A stretch of 64,000 nt of DNA from Haemophilus sp. (GCA_019423025.1 JAHZCD010000005.1:71195-135194); one strand, 5' to 3'. Positions 17,817-27,381 are shown, counted from the stretch's first letter. The notes: generated by a model not told the origin, from the letters alone. A program made the numbers and translations.

Positions 17817-20087
17817 ATGAACAAAGGATTAATGGTTACAAAGCGCGATGGTACGCTTGAACAAATCAATTTAGACAAAATTCACCGTGTGATTACTTGG
17901 GCGGCTGAAGGCTTGGAAAACGTGTCTGTTTCTCAAGTTGAATTGCGTTCTCATATTCAATTCTATGAAGGTATTCGTACCTCCGATATTCATGAGACCA
18001 TTATTAAAGCAGCAGCAGATCTAATCAGCAAAGATACCCCGGATTATCAATATCTTGCTGCACGTCTTGCAGTTTTCCATTTACGCAAAAAAGCGTATGG
18101 CCATTTTGATCCGCCTCGTTTATACGATCATGTGAAAAAATTAGTGCGTATGGGCAAATATGATCCTGCACTTTTAGCCGACTATACTCGTGAAGAATGG
18201 GATGAAATGGATGGGTTCATTGATCACTGGCGTGATATGACCTTTTCTTATGCCGCAGTAAAACAATTAGAAGGAAAATACTTAGTTCAAAACCGTGTAA
18301 CCGGTGAAATCTATGAATCTGCGCAATTCCTTTATTTATTAGTTGCAGCGAGCTTATTCTCAAAATATCCACAAGAAACCCGTTTAGATTACATTCGTCG
18401 TTTCTACGATGCGACCTCAACCTTTAAAATTTCTTTACCTACGCCTATCATGGCGGGGGTTCGTACGCCTACTCGTCAATTCAGCTCTTGCGTATTAATC
18501 GAATGTGGTGACAGCTTAGACTCTATCAATGCAACCTCTGCAGCAATCGTGAAATACGTTTCACAACGTGCAGGTATCGGAGTGAATGCAGGTGCAATTC
18601 GTGCATTAGGTAGCCCAATTCGTGGTGGTGAAGCATTCCATACTGGCTGTATTCCATTCTATAAACACTTCCAAAGTGCCGTCAAATCTTGTTCACAAGG
18701 TGGCGTACGTGGTGGTGCGGCGACAGTTTACTACCCGATTTGGCATTTAGAAGTTGAAAGCTTATTAGTATTGAAAAATAACCGTGGTGTGGAAGATAAC
18801 CGTGTTCGTCACATGGACTACGGCGTACAGTTAAACAAATTAATGTATCAACGCTTAATTAAAGGCGCAGACATTACTTTATTCAGCCCTTCAGACGTAC
18901 CTGGACTTTATGAAGCTTTCTTTGCTGATCAAGATAAATTTGAAGAACTTTACGTGAAATACGAACAAGATCCAAATATCCGTAAACGTTCTGTAAAAGC
19001 CGTTGAGTTATTCTCTTTATTAATGCAAGAACGTGCATCAACCGGTCGTATTTATATCCAAAACGTGGATCACTGTAATACTCATTCACCGTTTGATCCG
19101 CTTGTTGCACCGGTGCGTCAATCTAACTTATGTTTAGAAATTGCATTACCAACTAAACCATTACAACATTTCCATGATGAAAATGGTGAAATTGCGCTTT
19201 GTACGCTTTCAGCATTTAACTTGGGTAAATTAGAGAATTTAGATGAGTTAGATAACCTAGCCGATCTTGCAGTACGTGCATTAGATGCATTACTTGATTA
19301 CCAAGACTACCCTGTTCCTGCGGCGAAACGTTCTTCATTAGGGCGTCGTTCACTTGGTATCGGTGTAATTAACTATGCATATTACTTAGCGAAAAATGGT
19401 GTGCGTTATTCTGATGGTTCAGCGAACGATTTAACTCATCGTACGTTTGAAGCGATTCAATACTATCTATTGAAAGCATCCATGAATTTAGCAAAAGAAT
19501 TAGGTGCATGCGAATACTTCAATGAAACCAATTATGCGAAAGGTATTTTACCAATCGATACGTATAAGAAAGATATCGATGGCTTAACGCAAGAACCATT
19601 GCATTATGATTGGGAAACGTTACGTCACGAAATCAAAGAGTTTGGTTTACGTAACTCAACCTTAACCGCATTAATGCCGTCAGAAACCTCTTCACAGATT
19701 TCTAACGCAACAAATGGTATCGAACCACCACGTGGTCATGTAAGCATTAAAGCGTCAAAAGATGGTATCTTAAAACAAGTCGTACCAGATTATGAGAACT
19801 TAAGCGACAACTACGAATTACTTTGGGATATTCCAAGCAATGATGGTTACTTGCACTTAGTCGGCATTATGCAAAAATTCGTGGATCAAGCGATCTCTGC
19901 AAATACCAACTACGATCCAAAACGCTTTGAAGACGGTAAAGTGCCAATGAAAGTGTTGTTAAAAGATCTTTTAACCGCTTACAAATACGGCTTAAAAACC
20001 CTCTACTATCAAAACACCCGTGATGGTGCTGAAGACAGCCAAGAAGATTTAGATGACGGCTGTGCTGGTGGCGCGTGTAAGATTTAA
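17817..20087 (+). CDS. nrdA: Ribonucleoside-diphosphate reductase class Ia, alpha subunit
   Basis: NrdA holds the catalytic and allosteric sites of aerobic ribonucleotide reductase. The 756-aa protein (E. coli 761) starts with an ATP-cone domain (MVTKRDGTLEQINLDKIHRVI, about 6-90). It has the active-site cysteine in FSSCVLIECGDS (near 225), the loop NLCLEIALPT, and the C-terminal redox pair in CAGGACKI. It is normally co-transcribed directly with nrdB, but here an unrelated ATPase gene intervenes. Two NrdR boxes lie upstream. Confidence 0.97.
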   Translation: MNKGLMVTKRDGTLEQINLDKIHRVITWAAEGLENVSVSQVELRSHIQFYEGIRTSDIHETIIKAAADLISKDTPDYQYLAARLAVFHLRKKAYGHFDPPRLYDHVKKLVRMGKYDPALLADYTREEWDEMDGFIDHWRDMTFSYAAVKQLEGKYLVQNRVTGEIYESAQFLYLLVAASLFSKYPQETRLDYIRRFYDATSTFKISLPTPIMAGVRTPTRQFSSCVLIECGDSLDSINATSAAIVKYVSQRAGIGVNAGAIRALGSPIRGGEAFHTGCIPFYKHFQSAVKSCSQGGVRGGAATVYYPIWHLEVESLLVLKNNRGVEDNRVRHMDYGVQLNKLMYQRLIKGADITLFSPSDVPGLYEAFFADQDKFEELYVKYEQDPNIRKRSVKAVELFSLLMQERASTGRIYIQNVDHCNTHSPFDPLVAPVRQSNLCLEIALPTKPLQHFHDENGEIALCTLSAFNLGKLENLDELDNLADLAVRALDALLDYQDYPVPAAKRSSLGRRSLGIGVINYAYYLAKNGVRYSDGSANDLTHRTFEAIQYYLLKASMNLAKELGACEYFNETNYAKGILPIDTYKKDIDGLTQEPLHYDWETLRHEIKEFGLRNSTLTALMPSETSSQISNATNGIEPPRGHVSIKASKDGILKQVVPDYENLSDNYELLWDIPSNDGYLHLVGIMQKFVDQAISANTNYDPKRFEDGKVPMKVLLKDLLTAYKYGLKTLYYQNTRDGAEDSQEDLDDGCAGGACKI

Positions 20088-20103
20088 CCGATGCGAGGAA
20101 ATA

Positions 20104-21639
20104 ATGAGTAATTTTAAATTAAAAGATTTGCAACTAGGTAATTTAGATGCAAAAAATGAACTAATTGAAGATACAGATGATGTTAGAGATATTTTTATTA
20201 ATTCATACGTTATACCTCCTAATTTTAACTTTCAAAAATTTTATGAAAGACAACGATACTTTATAACTGGGCTAAAAGGCACAGGAAAAACAGCTTTACT
20301 TAGATATATATCTATAAAACTAGAGGAAGACCCTGATACTTATTCAAAGTTTATATTATTTAAATCAGATCTAGGAAATAAAGATATCAGTGCAGGACTG
20401 AGTAAAACTAATGTGTATGATACGGATAATATTAATGAAGAAAAAGATTATAAAGATCTTTGGCGCTGGTTCATATACTCTGAAATAGTTTTTTTTCAAA
20501 ATAAAAAAGGAACTGAATTATTTCAGAAAAATAACACATGGAGTATCTTCTCAAAAAAAGTTTTAGCAATTAAAAAAACATCAAGTTTATTTCCAAAGAT
20601 AAAAAATGGAAATTTATCAATATCTCTAAAATTATTTGAGCATGCTGAATTATCTACTCAATTAGGATTTGATAAAAAAGAAGATGAAATTAAGATAGAT
20701 TTCAAAGAGTACATATACGAAATAGATGAACTTTTTGAAGAATTAGAGGCATCCACTCAAAACCTTAATATATTTTTTGATGAGCTCGAACTTAACTATA
20801 TTAAAAAGAAACAATATAAAAAGGATGCAAATTTAATTAAAGATCTAATACTTTCAATAGAAAAAATCAATGGTATTTGCAGAAGAAAGAGATTTAATGT
20901 ATTTATATATTCAGCTATACGTTCAGAAGTACTGCTAGCAATTTCAGGAGATGAACTAAATAAATCATTATCTGACTTTGGAGAAAGTCTATCTTGGTAT
21001 GGCGCAGGAAATGATGAAAAACAACCATTACTTAATGTAATAACAAAAAGATTAGCATATCAATTAAACTGTTCTTTAGAAGAAGTGTGGGAAGAATTAT
21101 TTCCTCCTAAGATTCAAAAAACAGATACTAGGAAGTACATTTTACATCACTCTTGGTATAGACCTAGAGATGTTATTAGATTTCTAACGCTAGCTCAAAA
21201 ACAAGACGGAGAAAAGCAGAAGTTCGAGCATAAAATGTTTGATGCAATTCAATATAAATATTCAGAATCATCTTGGCATGAATTAGTGGAGGAATTAAGA
21301 GCAAAATATACAGAAGAAGAAGTAAAAGGAATTGAAAGAGTATTTTATGGTTTTAAATCATCGTTTAACTATGAAGAGTTTAAGAGCCGATTAGAATATA
21401 TAGCTAGAGAATTTAAGGATACCGAAGAAAAAATCCCAATTGCTAGTGATATAAAAAAATTACTCGAAATTTTATATCGTATAGGATTAATTGGAAATCA
21501 ATTTTATAGAAATAAAGGTAACCGTGATTCCTACATGGTTCAGTTTTCCTTTAGAGGAAATCCAAATGTAGATTATGATAAAGACTTTTTAGTTCATTAT
21601 GCAGTTAGAAGATATTTAAACTTAGATAAGTCTAAATAA
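20104..21639 (+). CDS. P-loop ATPase, probably Sll1717 family, inserted in the nrdAB operon
   Basis: A 511-aa protein from the ATG at 20104, which has GAGG nine bases upstream; an extension into nrdA (20053) is unlikely. Walker A GLKGTGKT is at 56-63. Walker B is LNIFFDEL at 221-228, with the Asp-Glu pair at 226-227. An arginine-bearing segment YSAIRSEVL lies near 269-277, and WYRPRDVIRFL, typical of Sll1717-like STAND/AAA-type ATPases, near 352. The C-terminal 130 residues are charged and helical, perhaps a sensor or effector domain. Codon use is rich in AGA and ATA, no USS was seen, and it lies 16 bp after nrdA and 13 bp before nrdB, so it looks acquired. Function is unknown; a defence role is only a hypothesis. 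Confidence 0.75.
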   Translation: MSNFKLKDLQLGNLDAKNELIEDTDDVRDIFINSYVIPPNFNFQKFYERQRYFITGLKGTGKTALLRYISIKLEEDPDTYSKFILFKSDLGNKDISAGLSKTNVYDTDNINEEKDYKDLWRWFIYSEIVFFQNKKGTELFQKNNTWSIFSKKVLAIKKTSSLFPKIKNGNLSISLKLFEHAELSTQLGFDKKEDEIKIDFKEYIYEIDELFEELEASTQNLNIFFDELELNYIKKKQYKKDANLIKDLILSIEKINGICRRKRFNVFIYSAIRSEVLLAISGDELNKSLSDFGESLSWYGAGNDEKQPLLNVITKRLAYQLNCSLEEVWEELFPPKIQKTDTRKYILHHSWYRPRDVIRFLTLAQKQDGEKQKFEHKMFDAIQYKYSESSWHELVEELRAKYTEEEVKGIERVFYGFKSSFNYEEFKSRLEYIAREFKDTEEKIPIASDIKKLLEILYRIGLIGNQFYRNKGNRDSYMVQFSFRGNPNVDYDKDFLVHYAVRRYLNLDKSK

Positions 21640-21652
21640 TAGGATACAAAAA

Positions 21653-22783
21653 ATGGCATACACCACTTTCTCACAAACCAAAAACGACCAATTAAAAGAG
21701 CCTATGTTCTTTGGTCAAAACGTTAACGTTGCGCGTTACGATCAACAAAAATATGAGACGTTTGAAAAGCTCATTGAAAAACAACTTTCCTTCTTCTGGC
21801 GTCCGGAAGAAGTGGATGTGTCGCAAGACCGTATCGATTATGCCGCGTTACCTGAGCATGAAAAACACATTTTCATCAGTAACTTAAAATATCAAACCCT
21901 ATTAGATTCTATTCAAGGCCGTAGCCCGAACGTTGCATTATTACCGTTAGTGTCTATTCCTGAATTAGAAACTTGGATTGAGACTTGGACCTTCTCTGAA
22001 ACCATCCACTCTCGTTCTTACACACACATTATTCGTAACATTGTGAACGATCCATCTATCGTGTTTGATGACATCGTGACCAACGAAGAGATCATCAAAC
22101 GTGCGCGTGACATTTCTTCTTATTACGATGATTTAATTCGTGATAGCCAACTTTACAGCTTGTACGGTGAAGGTACTTACACTGTAGATGGTAAAGAATG
22201 TGTTGTAACATTACGCAACTTGAAAAAACAACTTTACCTTTGCTTGATGAGTGTGAACGCACTTGAAGCGATTCGTTTTTACGTATCTTTCGCTTGCTCG
22301 TTTGCTTTTGCAGAACGTCAATTAATGGAAGGTAATGCGAAAATCATTAAATTTATCGCACGTGATGAAGCATTACACTTAACCGGTACACAGCACATTT
22401 TAAACATTATGGCTGCAGGTCAAGACGATCCTGAAATGGCAGAAATTGCAGAAGAATGTAAACAAGAAGCCTATGATTTATTCTTAGCGGCAGCGGAACA
22501 AGAAAAAGAATGGGCAGATTACTTGTTCAAAGACGGTTCAATGATTGGTTTGAACAAAGACATTTTGGTGCAATATGTAGAATACATTACCAATATTCGT
22601 ATGCAAGCCGTTGGTCTTCCACTACCATTTGGCGCGCGCTCTAACCCAATTCCATGGATTAACGCATGGCTTGTTTCTGACAACGTACAAGTAGCACCAC
22701 AAGAAGTTGAAGTGAGCTCTTACCTTGTTGGTCAAATTGACTCTAAAGTCGATACCAATGATTTCGGTGATTTCGATCTCTAA
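21653..22783 (+). CDS. nrdB: Ribonucleoside-diphosphate reductase class Ia, beta subunit
   Basis: NrdB carries the diiron-tyrosyl radical cofactor. The 376-aa length equals the E. coli protein. Iron ligands are visible in WTFSETIHSRSYTHIIRN (about 112-130) and in FIARDEALHLTGTQH (about 235-249). The C-terminal peptide VDTNDFGDFDL is the tail that docks on NrdA. AGGA lies upstream of the ATG. The preceding gene is the ATPase rather than nrdA, so NrdB levels depend on a longer message than in relatives (inference). Confidence 0.97.
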   Translation: MAYTTFSQTKNDQLKEPMFFGQNVNVARYDQQKYETFEKLIEKQLSFFWRPEEVDVSQDRIDYAALPEHEKHIFISNLKYQTLLDSIQGRSPNVALLPLVSIPELETWIETWTFSETIHSRSYTHIIRNIVNDPSIVFDDIVTNEEIIKRARDISSYYDDLIRDSQLYSLYGEGTYTVDGKECVVTLRNLKKQLYLCLMSVNALEAIRFYVSFACSFAFAERQLMEGNAKIIKFIARDEALHLTGTQHILNIMAAGQDDPEMAEIAEECKQEAYDLFLAAAEQEKEWADYLFKDGSMIGLNKDILVQYVEYITNIRMQAVGLPLPFGARSNPIPWINAWLVSDNVQVAPQEVEVSSYLVGQIDSKVDTNDFGDFDL

Positions 22784-22798
22784 TTAATCATTCTACGC

Positions 22799-22855
22799 AA
22801 AGAGCGGTCAATATTTTCTGAGTTTAAAACCTTTGGAAAATTGACCGCTCTTTTT
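22799..22855 (+). terminator. Terminator of nrdB with variant uptake-like sequence
   Basis: AAGAGCGGTCAA and TTGACCGCTCTT form the stem, with a 29-nt loop and a following T-run. The core is GAGCGGT rather than the canonical GTGCGGT on both arms, so the change is compensated and the stem is preserved. Confidence 0.8.
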
Positions 22856-23067
22856 GTTTGTATGAATATCAAAACATGATGATAAATGTTTTGATTAAAA
22901 AAATAGCACAATTTTGCTTTCCTGCATTTATCACCAACACTTTCCCTATAAAACAGATGACTTCATTAAAAAAGGCTTAACAAAAAACCATGCTATGGGT
23001 AGAATAGAAGAAACTTGTTTATTTTCAATAAATCACATTCTAATTACAAACTAGCGAGGTAAAGGAT

Positions 23068-24576
23068 ATGTCAGAACAAGAAGTGAAAGAATTAGATCTT
23101 AATGGCGAAATGCTCGTTCGCCGTGAAAAATTAGCCGCATTACGCGCAAAAGGTAATGCGTTCCCGAATCAATTCCGTCGTGACTCCCTTGCTCAAGATT
23201 TACATGATAAGTACGAAGCCGAAGATGGTGAAGTATTAAAAGAAAAAGCGATTGAAGTTGCCGTTGCAGGTCGTATTATGACTCGTCGTGCAATGGGTAA
23301 AGCCACCTTTATTACCTTGCAAGATATGAGTGGCAAAATCCAATTATATGTTGCTCGTGATAACCTTCCTGAAGGCGTTTATGCCGAAGATGTAGGCAAC
23401 TGGGATTTAGGTGATATCATTGGGGTGAAAGGTACACTTTTCAAAACCAAAACCAATGAATTAACCATCAAAACAACGGAAGTTCAACTTTTAACCAAAG
23501 CACTTCGTCCATTACCAAACAAATTCCATGGTTTAACTGACATGGAAGCGCGTTATCGTCAACGTTACCTAGATTTAATTTCTAATGAAGAATCTCGCCG
23601 CACATTTATTATTCGTTCAAAAGTGATTGCAGGCATTCGTGAATTCTTTATTTCTAAAGGTTTCATGGAAGTGGAAACGCCAATGCTACAAGTGATTCCA
23701 GGCGGAGCATCTGCTCGTCCATTTATCACTCACCACAACGCATTAGATGTGGATATGTATCTTCGTATTGCACCAGAACTTTACTTAAAACGTTTAGTGG
23801 TTGGTGGTTTTGAGCGTGTCTTCGAATTAAACCGTAACTTCCGTAATGAAGGGGTTTCTGTTCGTCACAATCCAGAATTCACTATGCTTGAATACTACCA
23901 AGCTTATGCGGATTATCATGATTTAATGGATAACACCGAAGAATTATTGCGCAAACTCGCGATTGATATTCTTGGTACAACCATTGTGAAATATGGTGAT
24001 TTAGAATTTGACTTCGGCAAACCGTTTGAGCGTATCACATTACATGATGCAACCATTAAATATGGTGCAGATAAAGGTATCGTAAAAGAAGATCTTTATG
24101 ACTTCGAGCGTGCAAAAGCAACCGCTGAACGCTTAGGTATTGAAGTACAAAAATCTTGGGGTCTAGGCTCTATCGTAAATGCGATCTTTGAAGAAGTAGC
24201 TGAACATCACTTAATTCAACCAACCTTCTTAATGGCACATCCAGCAGAGATTTCTCCACTTGCACGTCGTAACGATGAAAATCCAGAAGTGACTGACCGT
24301 TTTGAATTGTTCATCGGTGGTCGTGAAATTGGTAACGGCTTCTCAGAATTAAACGATGCCGAAGACCAAAATGAACGTTTTGATGCGCAAGTTGCAGCAA
24401 AAGAAGCAGGTGACGATGAAGCGATGTTTAAAGATGATGACTTCGTTGTTGCACTTGAACACGGTTTACCACCAACAGCTGGTGAAGGTTTAGGTATCGA
24501 CCGCTTAGCAATGCTTTATGCTAACGCACCATCTATCCGTGATGTGATCCTATTCCCTGCAATGCGTCAAAAATAA
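23068..24576 (+). CDS. lysS: Lysyl-tRNA synthetase (class II)
   Basis: LysS charges tRNA-Lys. The 502-aa protein has an N-terminal OB-fold anticodon-binding domain (about 60-150, AGRIMTRRAMGKATFITLQD), then class II motif 1 (FMEVETPMLQVIPGGA, near 206), motif 2 (FERVFELNRNFRNEGVS, near 251) and motif 3 (GEGLGIDRLAML, near 472). It is preceded by about 280 bp without another gene and by AGGTAAAGGA. It is followed by its own terminator. Confidence 0.97.
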   Translation: MSEQEVKELDLNGEMLVRREKLAALRAKGNAFPNQFRRDSLAQDLHDKYEAEDGEVLKEKAIEVAVAGRIMTRRAMGKATFITLQDMSGKIQLYVARDNLPEGVYAEDVGNWDLGDIIGVKGTLFKTKTNELTIKTTEVQLLTKALRPLPNKFHGLTDMEARYRQRYLDLISNEESRRTFIIRSKVIAGIREFFISKGFMEVETPMLQVIPGGASARPFITHHNALDVDMYLRIAPELYLKRLVVGGFERVFELNRNFRNEGVSVRHNPEFTMLEYYQAYADYHDLMDNTEELLRKLAIDILGTTIVKYGDLEFDFGKPFERITLHDATIKYGADKGIVKEDLYDFERAKATAERLGIEVQKSWGLGSIVNAIFEEVAEHHLIQPTFLMAHPAEISPLARRNDENPEVTDRFELFIGGREIGNGFSELNDAEDQNERFDAQVAAKEAGDDEAMFKDDDFVVALEHGLPPTAGEGLGIDRLAMLYANAPSIRDVILFPAMRQK

Positions 24577-24593
24577 TTAAATTGAAATAACAT

Positions 24594-24620
24594 AAAAGGA
24601 AGTCGATAGACTTCCTTTTT
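24594..24620 (+). terminator. Terminator of lysS
   Basis: AAAGGAAGTC-gata-GACTTCCTTT followed by T residues, 18 bp after the stop codon. Confidence 0.88.
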
Positions 24621-24629
24621 TATTATTTA

Positions 24630-24657
24630 AAAGTGCGGTCATTTTTAACCGCACTTT
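24630..24657. terminator. USS pair between lysS and the MetE-like gene
   Basis: AAAGTGCGGT (24630-24639) and ACCGCACTTT (24648-24657) are inverted around eight bases. It is probably a secondary terminator for lysS and a double uptake site. Confidence 0.7.
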
Positions 24658-24660
24658 CAT

Positions 24661-24697
24661 AAAAAAAGAGATAACCGCTTTCACTGTTATCTCTTTT
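24661..24697 (-). terminator. Terminator of the MetE-like gene
   Basis: AAAGAGATAAC and GTTATCTCTTT are exact complements. The A-run at 24661-24667 is the minus-strand T-run. Confidence 0.85.
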
Positions 24698-24712
24698 ACA
24701 TTCCAATTGAAA

Positions 24713-25858
24713 TTATTTACCCCAAACTTCTTCTACGATACTACGGATAAATTCGAGTTTCTTCCATTGTTGTTCTTCAGTCAGGATATTACCCTCTTCC
24801 GTTGAAGCAAAACCACATTGTGGACTTAAGCAAAGTTGATTGATATCCACATATTGCGCGGCCTCTTTAATACGAGCAATAATTTCATCACGGTTTTCTA
24901 ACTCGCCAGATTTAGAGGTGATTAATCCTAACACTACTTGTTGATTTTTAATAAAGCGTAAAGGCTTGAAATCACCTGCACGATCGCTGTCATACTCCAA
25001 GAAGAAACCATCCACATTACAGTGTCCAAATAAGGTTTCTGCGATAGGCTCATAACCACCTGCTGAGAACCAAGTTGAACGGAAATTACCACGACAAATA
25101 TGCATTGTAATCGCTAAATCAGCAGGTTTCGCTGCCACGATTTTGTTTAACATATACACATAATCTTTGGCAATTTGATCTAAATCTAAACCACGATCTG
25201 TATAGATTTTACGCTTATCTTCCGCACAAAATTCGCCCCAACTTGTATCATCCAACTGTAAGTTACGGCAGCCTAATTTATAGAAGATATTCATCGCATC
25301 AATATAAGCATCAGCAATATCATCTAATAACAACTGATTGTTATTTTGATAACGTTCAATCGGCTGATAATCTGTGGCACGTACTGTACAAATTAAATGA
25401 AGCATAGACGGAGAAGGAATCGTTAATTTAACTTCAGTCTCCCCTGCTATTTTTTGTAATGAGCGGTAATGTTCAACGAAAGGATGGCTCTCTGAAAAGC
25501 CGATCTTATCTACAATTTTTAATGTTTTTGGACGTACATTATCGTGTTTAAATTGCACTGAGAATTTTTCAGCATCCACTTCTTTCACGCCATCTAATGC
25601 AGCTAAGAAATCTAAATGCCAAAAAGTACGACGAAATTCACCATCGGTCACGGCATGCAATCCGACATTTTTTTGATGCGCTACCAATTTTGTAATTTCT
25701 GCATCTTCAACTTGCGTTAAATCAGCACAAGAAATATCGCCACAACTACATTGATGACGAGCCTGTTTTAAAGACTCCGGACGTAAAAAACTACCAACAA
25801 TATCAAAACGATATGGCGCAGAAGTACGAATAGTGGCATTTGGAAAAAGTTTACTCAT
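24713..25858 (-). CDS. MetE C-terminal-like (cobalamin-independent) methionine synthase family protein
   Basis: A 381-aa protein corresponding to the catalytic C-terminal half of MetE, like the Bacillus YxjG/YxjH proteins. These single-domain proteins are thought to methylate homocysteine or related thiols with a folate or other methyl donor. Zinc-site candidates are visible as MHICRGNFRSTW (His and Cys) and LSPQCGFAST (Cys, near 345). NLQLDDTSWGEF is another family motif. It lacks the N-terminal half of full-length MetE. A perfect MetJ box upstream supports a methionine role. The exact methyl donor is unknown. Confidence 0.82.
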   Translation of the reverse strand: MSKLFPNATIRTSAPYRFDIVGSFLRPESLKQARHQCSCGDISCADLTQVEDAEITKLVAHQKNVGLHAVTDGEFRRTFWHLDFLAALDGVKEVDAEKFSVQFKHDNVRPKTLKIVDKIGFSESHPFVEHYRSLQKIAGETEVKLTIPSPSMLHLICTVRATDYQPIERYQNNNQLLLDDIADAYIDAMNIFYKLGCRNLQLDDTSWGEFCAEDKRKIYTDRGLDLDQIAKDYVYMLNKIVAAKPADLAITMHICRGNFRSTWFSAGGYEPIAETLFGHCNVDGFFLEYDSDRAGDFKPLRFIKNQQVVLGLITSKSGELENRDEIIARIKEAAQYVDINQLCLSPQCGFASTEEGNILTEEQQWKKLEFIRSIVEEVWGK

Positions 25859-25930
25859 TTTGCTTTCCTATATTTAATTAATTTTAAGATAGACTGAGTG
25901 TAACAAAATTAACGTCTTCATTAAAGATTT

Positions 25931-25946
25931 AGACGTCTAGATGGAT
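25931..25946. promoter_or_regulatory. MetJ box upstream of the MetE-like gene
   Basis: AGACGTCT (25931-25938) is a perfect met-box octamer, and the adjoining octamer AGATGGAT matches at five of eight positions. MetJ binds tandem octamers cooperatively. The site is about 72 bp upstream of the start codon on the minus strand. Confidence 0.65.
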
Positions 25947-25999
25947 GTGAATTTTGTTGTGATTTTATATGAATGGAATTGATATAAAATTTAAAAAGA

Positions 26000-26011
26000 A
26001 AAGTGCGGTTA
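26000..26011 (-). terminator. Distal half of the USS terminator split by the transposon
   Basis: AAAGTGCGGTTA here pairs with TAACCACACTTT at 30082-30093, allowing one G-U wobble on the minus-strand RNA. Removing the transposon and one copy of its target duplication joins the two halves with a 17-nt loop, followed on the minus strand by a T-rich tract. It would have terminated the patatin gene. Confidence 0.75.
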
Positions 26012-26020
26012 ATATTCCTG

Positions 26021-26028
26021 ATAATTTT
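26021..26028. repeat. Target-site duplication, left copy
   Basis: ATAATTTT directly abuts the left terminal inverted repeat and is identical to 30074-30081. Eight bases is the usual duplication length for the ISL3 family. Confidence 0.92.
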
Positions 26029-26052
26029 GGGTATTCGGATTTTATGGTGGAA
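26029..26052 (+). repeat. Left terminal inverted repeat of the mer transposon
   Basis: Begins GGGTATTCGGA and ends GGTGGAA. It aligns without gaps to the complement of 30050-30073 with 20 of 24 positions identical. It lies seven bases beyond the transposase stop codon. Confidence 0.9.
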
Positions 26053-26058
26053 AAGGGC

Positions 26059-27381
26059 TTATAAATCACCCTTCTCCAAATTCTTAATAAGTGTGGAAAA
26101 ATCGACACCTAAGTTGTCTGTAATGTCGTGATCATTCACTTCATACCAATTGAAAGTATCGTATAACATAGCTTTATTGAAAGCACTTGAATTAAATCGT
26201 GGCTTACGCTTTTTATGGAGCTTCTCATTGAAAAGGATTTTGGCTCGTAAGGCATCAAACGAGTAACCTCTACCCATTCGCTCTACCTGCCTAATAATGC
26301 TGTTAATTGACTCCGTATAAGCATTAGTGAGCCTTTTATCAAAGTAGTTGAATATTTCAACATGCCAGTTGTCTACGGCTCTCACGAGGTCTTTATATGC
26401 GTCTTTAGAGTTGCTGGACATACAACGGTGTCTCCATTGACTATAACGAAGATGACCTTCATCTGGATCAGGAGTATCCCATATCCAGTAAAACTCTTCT
26501 TTGAGTTCATAGGCTTCTTTTAAAGCAGGAAGATTACCTAACCAAGTATCTAAGAGGAATGATTCACGTTCATTTAGATCGTGTTTACGCTTTAGAAGGA
26601 TAAACCTTTCACGCATAAGGGTACGTCTTTCTTTTTGGCTCATATGGGCTTTCAAAGACTTTCTGACGTTATCTAAGGCTTGATTAGCCATTCTAACTAC
26701 ATGAAACTTATCTACGACAACTTTAGCGTGTGGAAGGATAGTGTTCACTGCGTCTTTGTAGGGCTTCCACATATCCATTGTGACGTACTCAATGTAAGTC
26801 CTGTCACTGATTTCTGAAAGACGTTGGATGACTGTTTCCTTGTTACGGTTAGGCTTGATGTCATAAATAGTCCTGCGTTCAATATTAGTCAATACAAGCC
26901 GAGGTCTACGGATAATATGTATCTCGTCTATCCCAAGCCACTTAGGAGTTTCAAACTGGTATTCACGTTCTTTGAGTGCCACATAGTCCTTAAAAACGTT
27001 CCTAATGGTTTTCTCGTCAACACCAACGCTTTCTGCGACTTCTACAAAGGTCTTAGACATGGATTGCTCTTGAATGGACTTTAAAAGCCTTTTGGTCATA
27101 CTACGCTTTTCATCTACAGATATTAGGCGTTCCCAGAAGGTAGATCCGCATTCACGACACTTGTATCGTCTACGGTTCAATTGTAAGCCCACTCGCTTTA
27201 AACGAATGGGCAAATCCATAATTAGTTGATTTCTTGAACTGTGTTTGTACAACTTGTCAAAACCACATTCAGGACAACGTTCAGGTGGTCCGACTGCTTC
27301 AACTTTAAACATCATATCGGTTTCATTTTATTGTGGCGGTTCTATTGTTTTAATGTCTGGTAGGGATAATAAGTCTGACAT
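26059..27381 (-). pseudogene. ISL3-family transposase with an in-frame stop at codon 18
   Basis: The uninterrupted part (from an ATG at 27315) encodes 418 aa with a zinc finger (CPECG...CRECG), a helix-turn-helix, and DDE residues in GIDEIHII, VTMDMWKPY and the Glu of AYTESINSII. Upstream in the same frame, an ATG at 27381 with AAAGGA before it reads MSDLLSLPDIKTIEPPQ, typical of ISL3 N-termini, then TAA (27328-27330), then NETDMMFKVEA. The full frame would be 440 codons. The ATG at 27315 has no visible ribosome binding site. So the gene is probably broken by a point mutation, though readthrough or internal initiation could still give protein. Confidence 0.85.
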
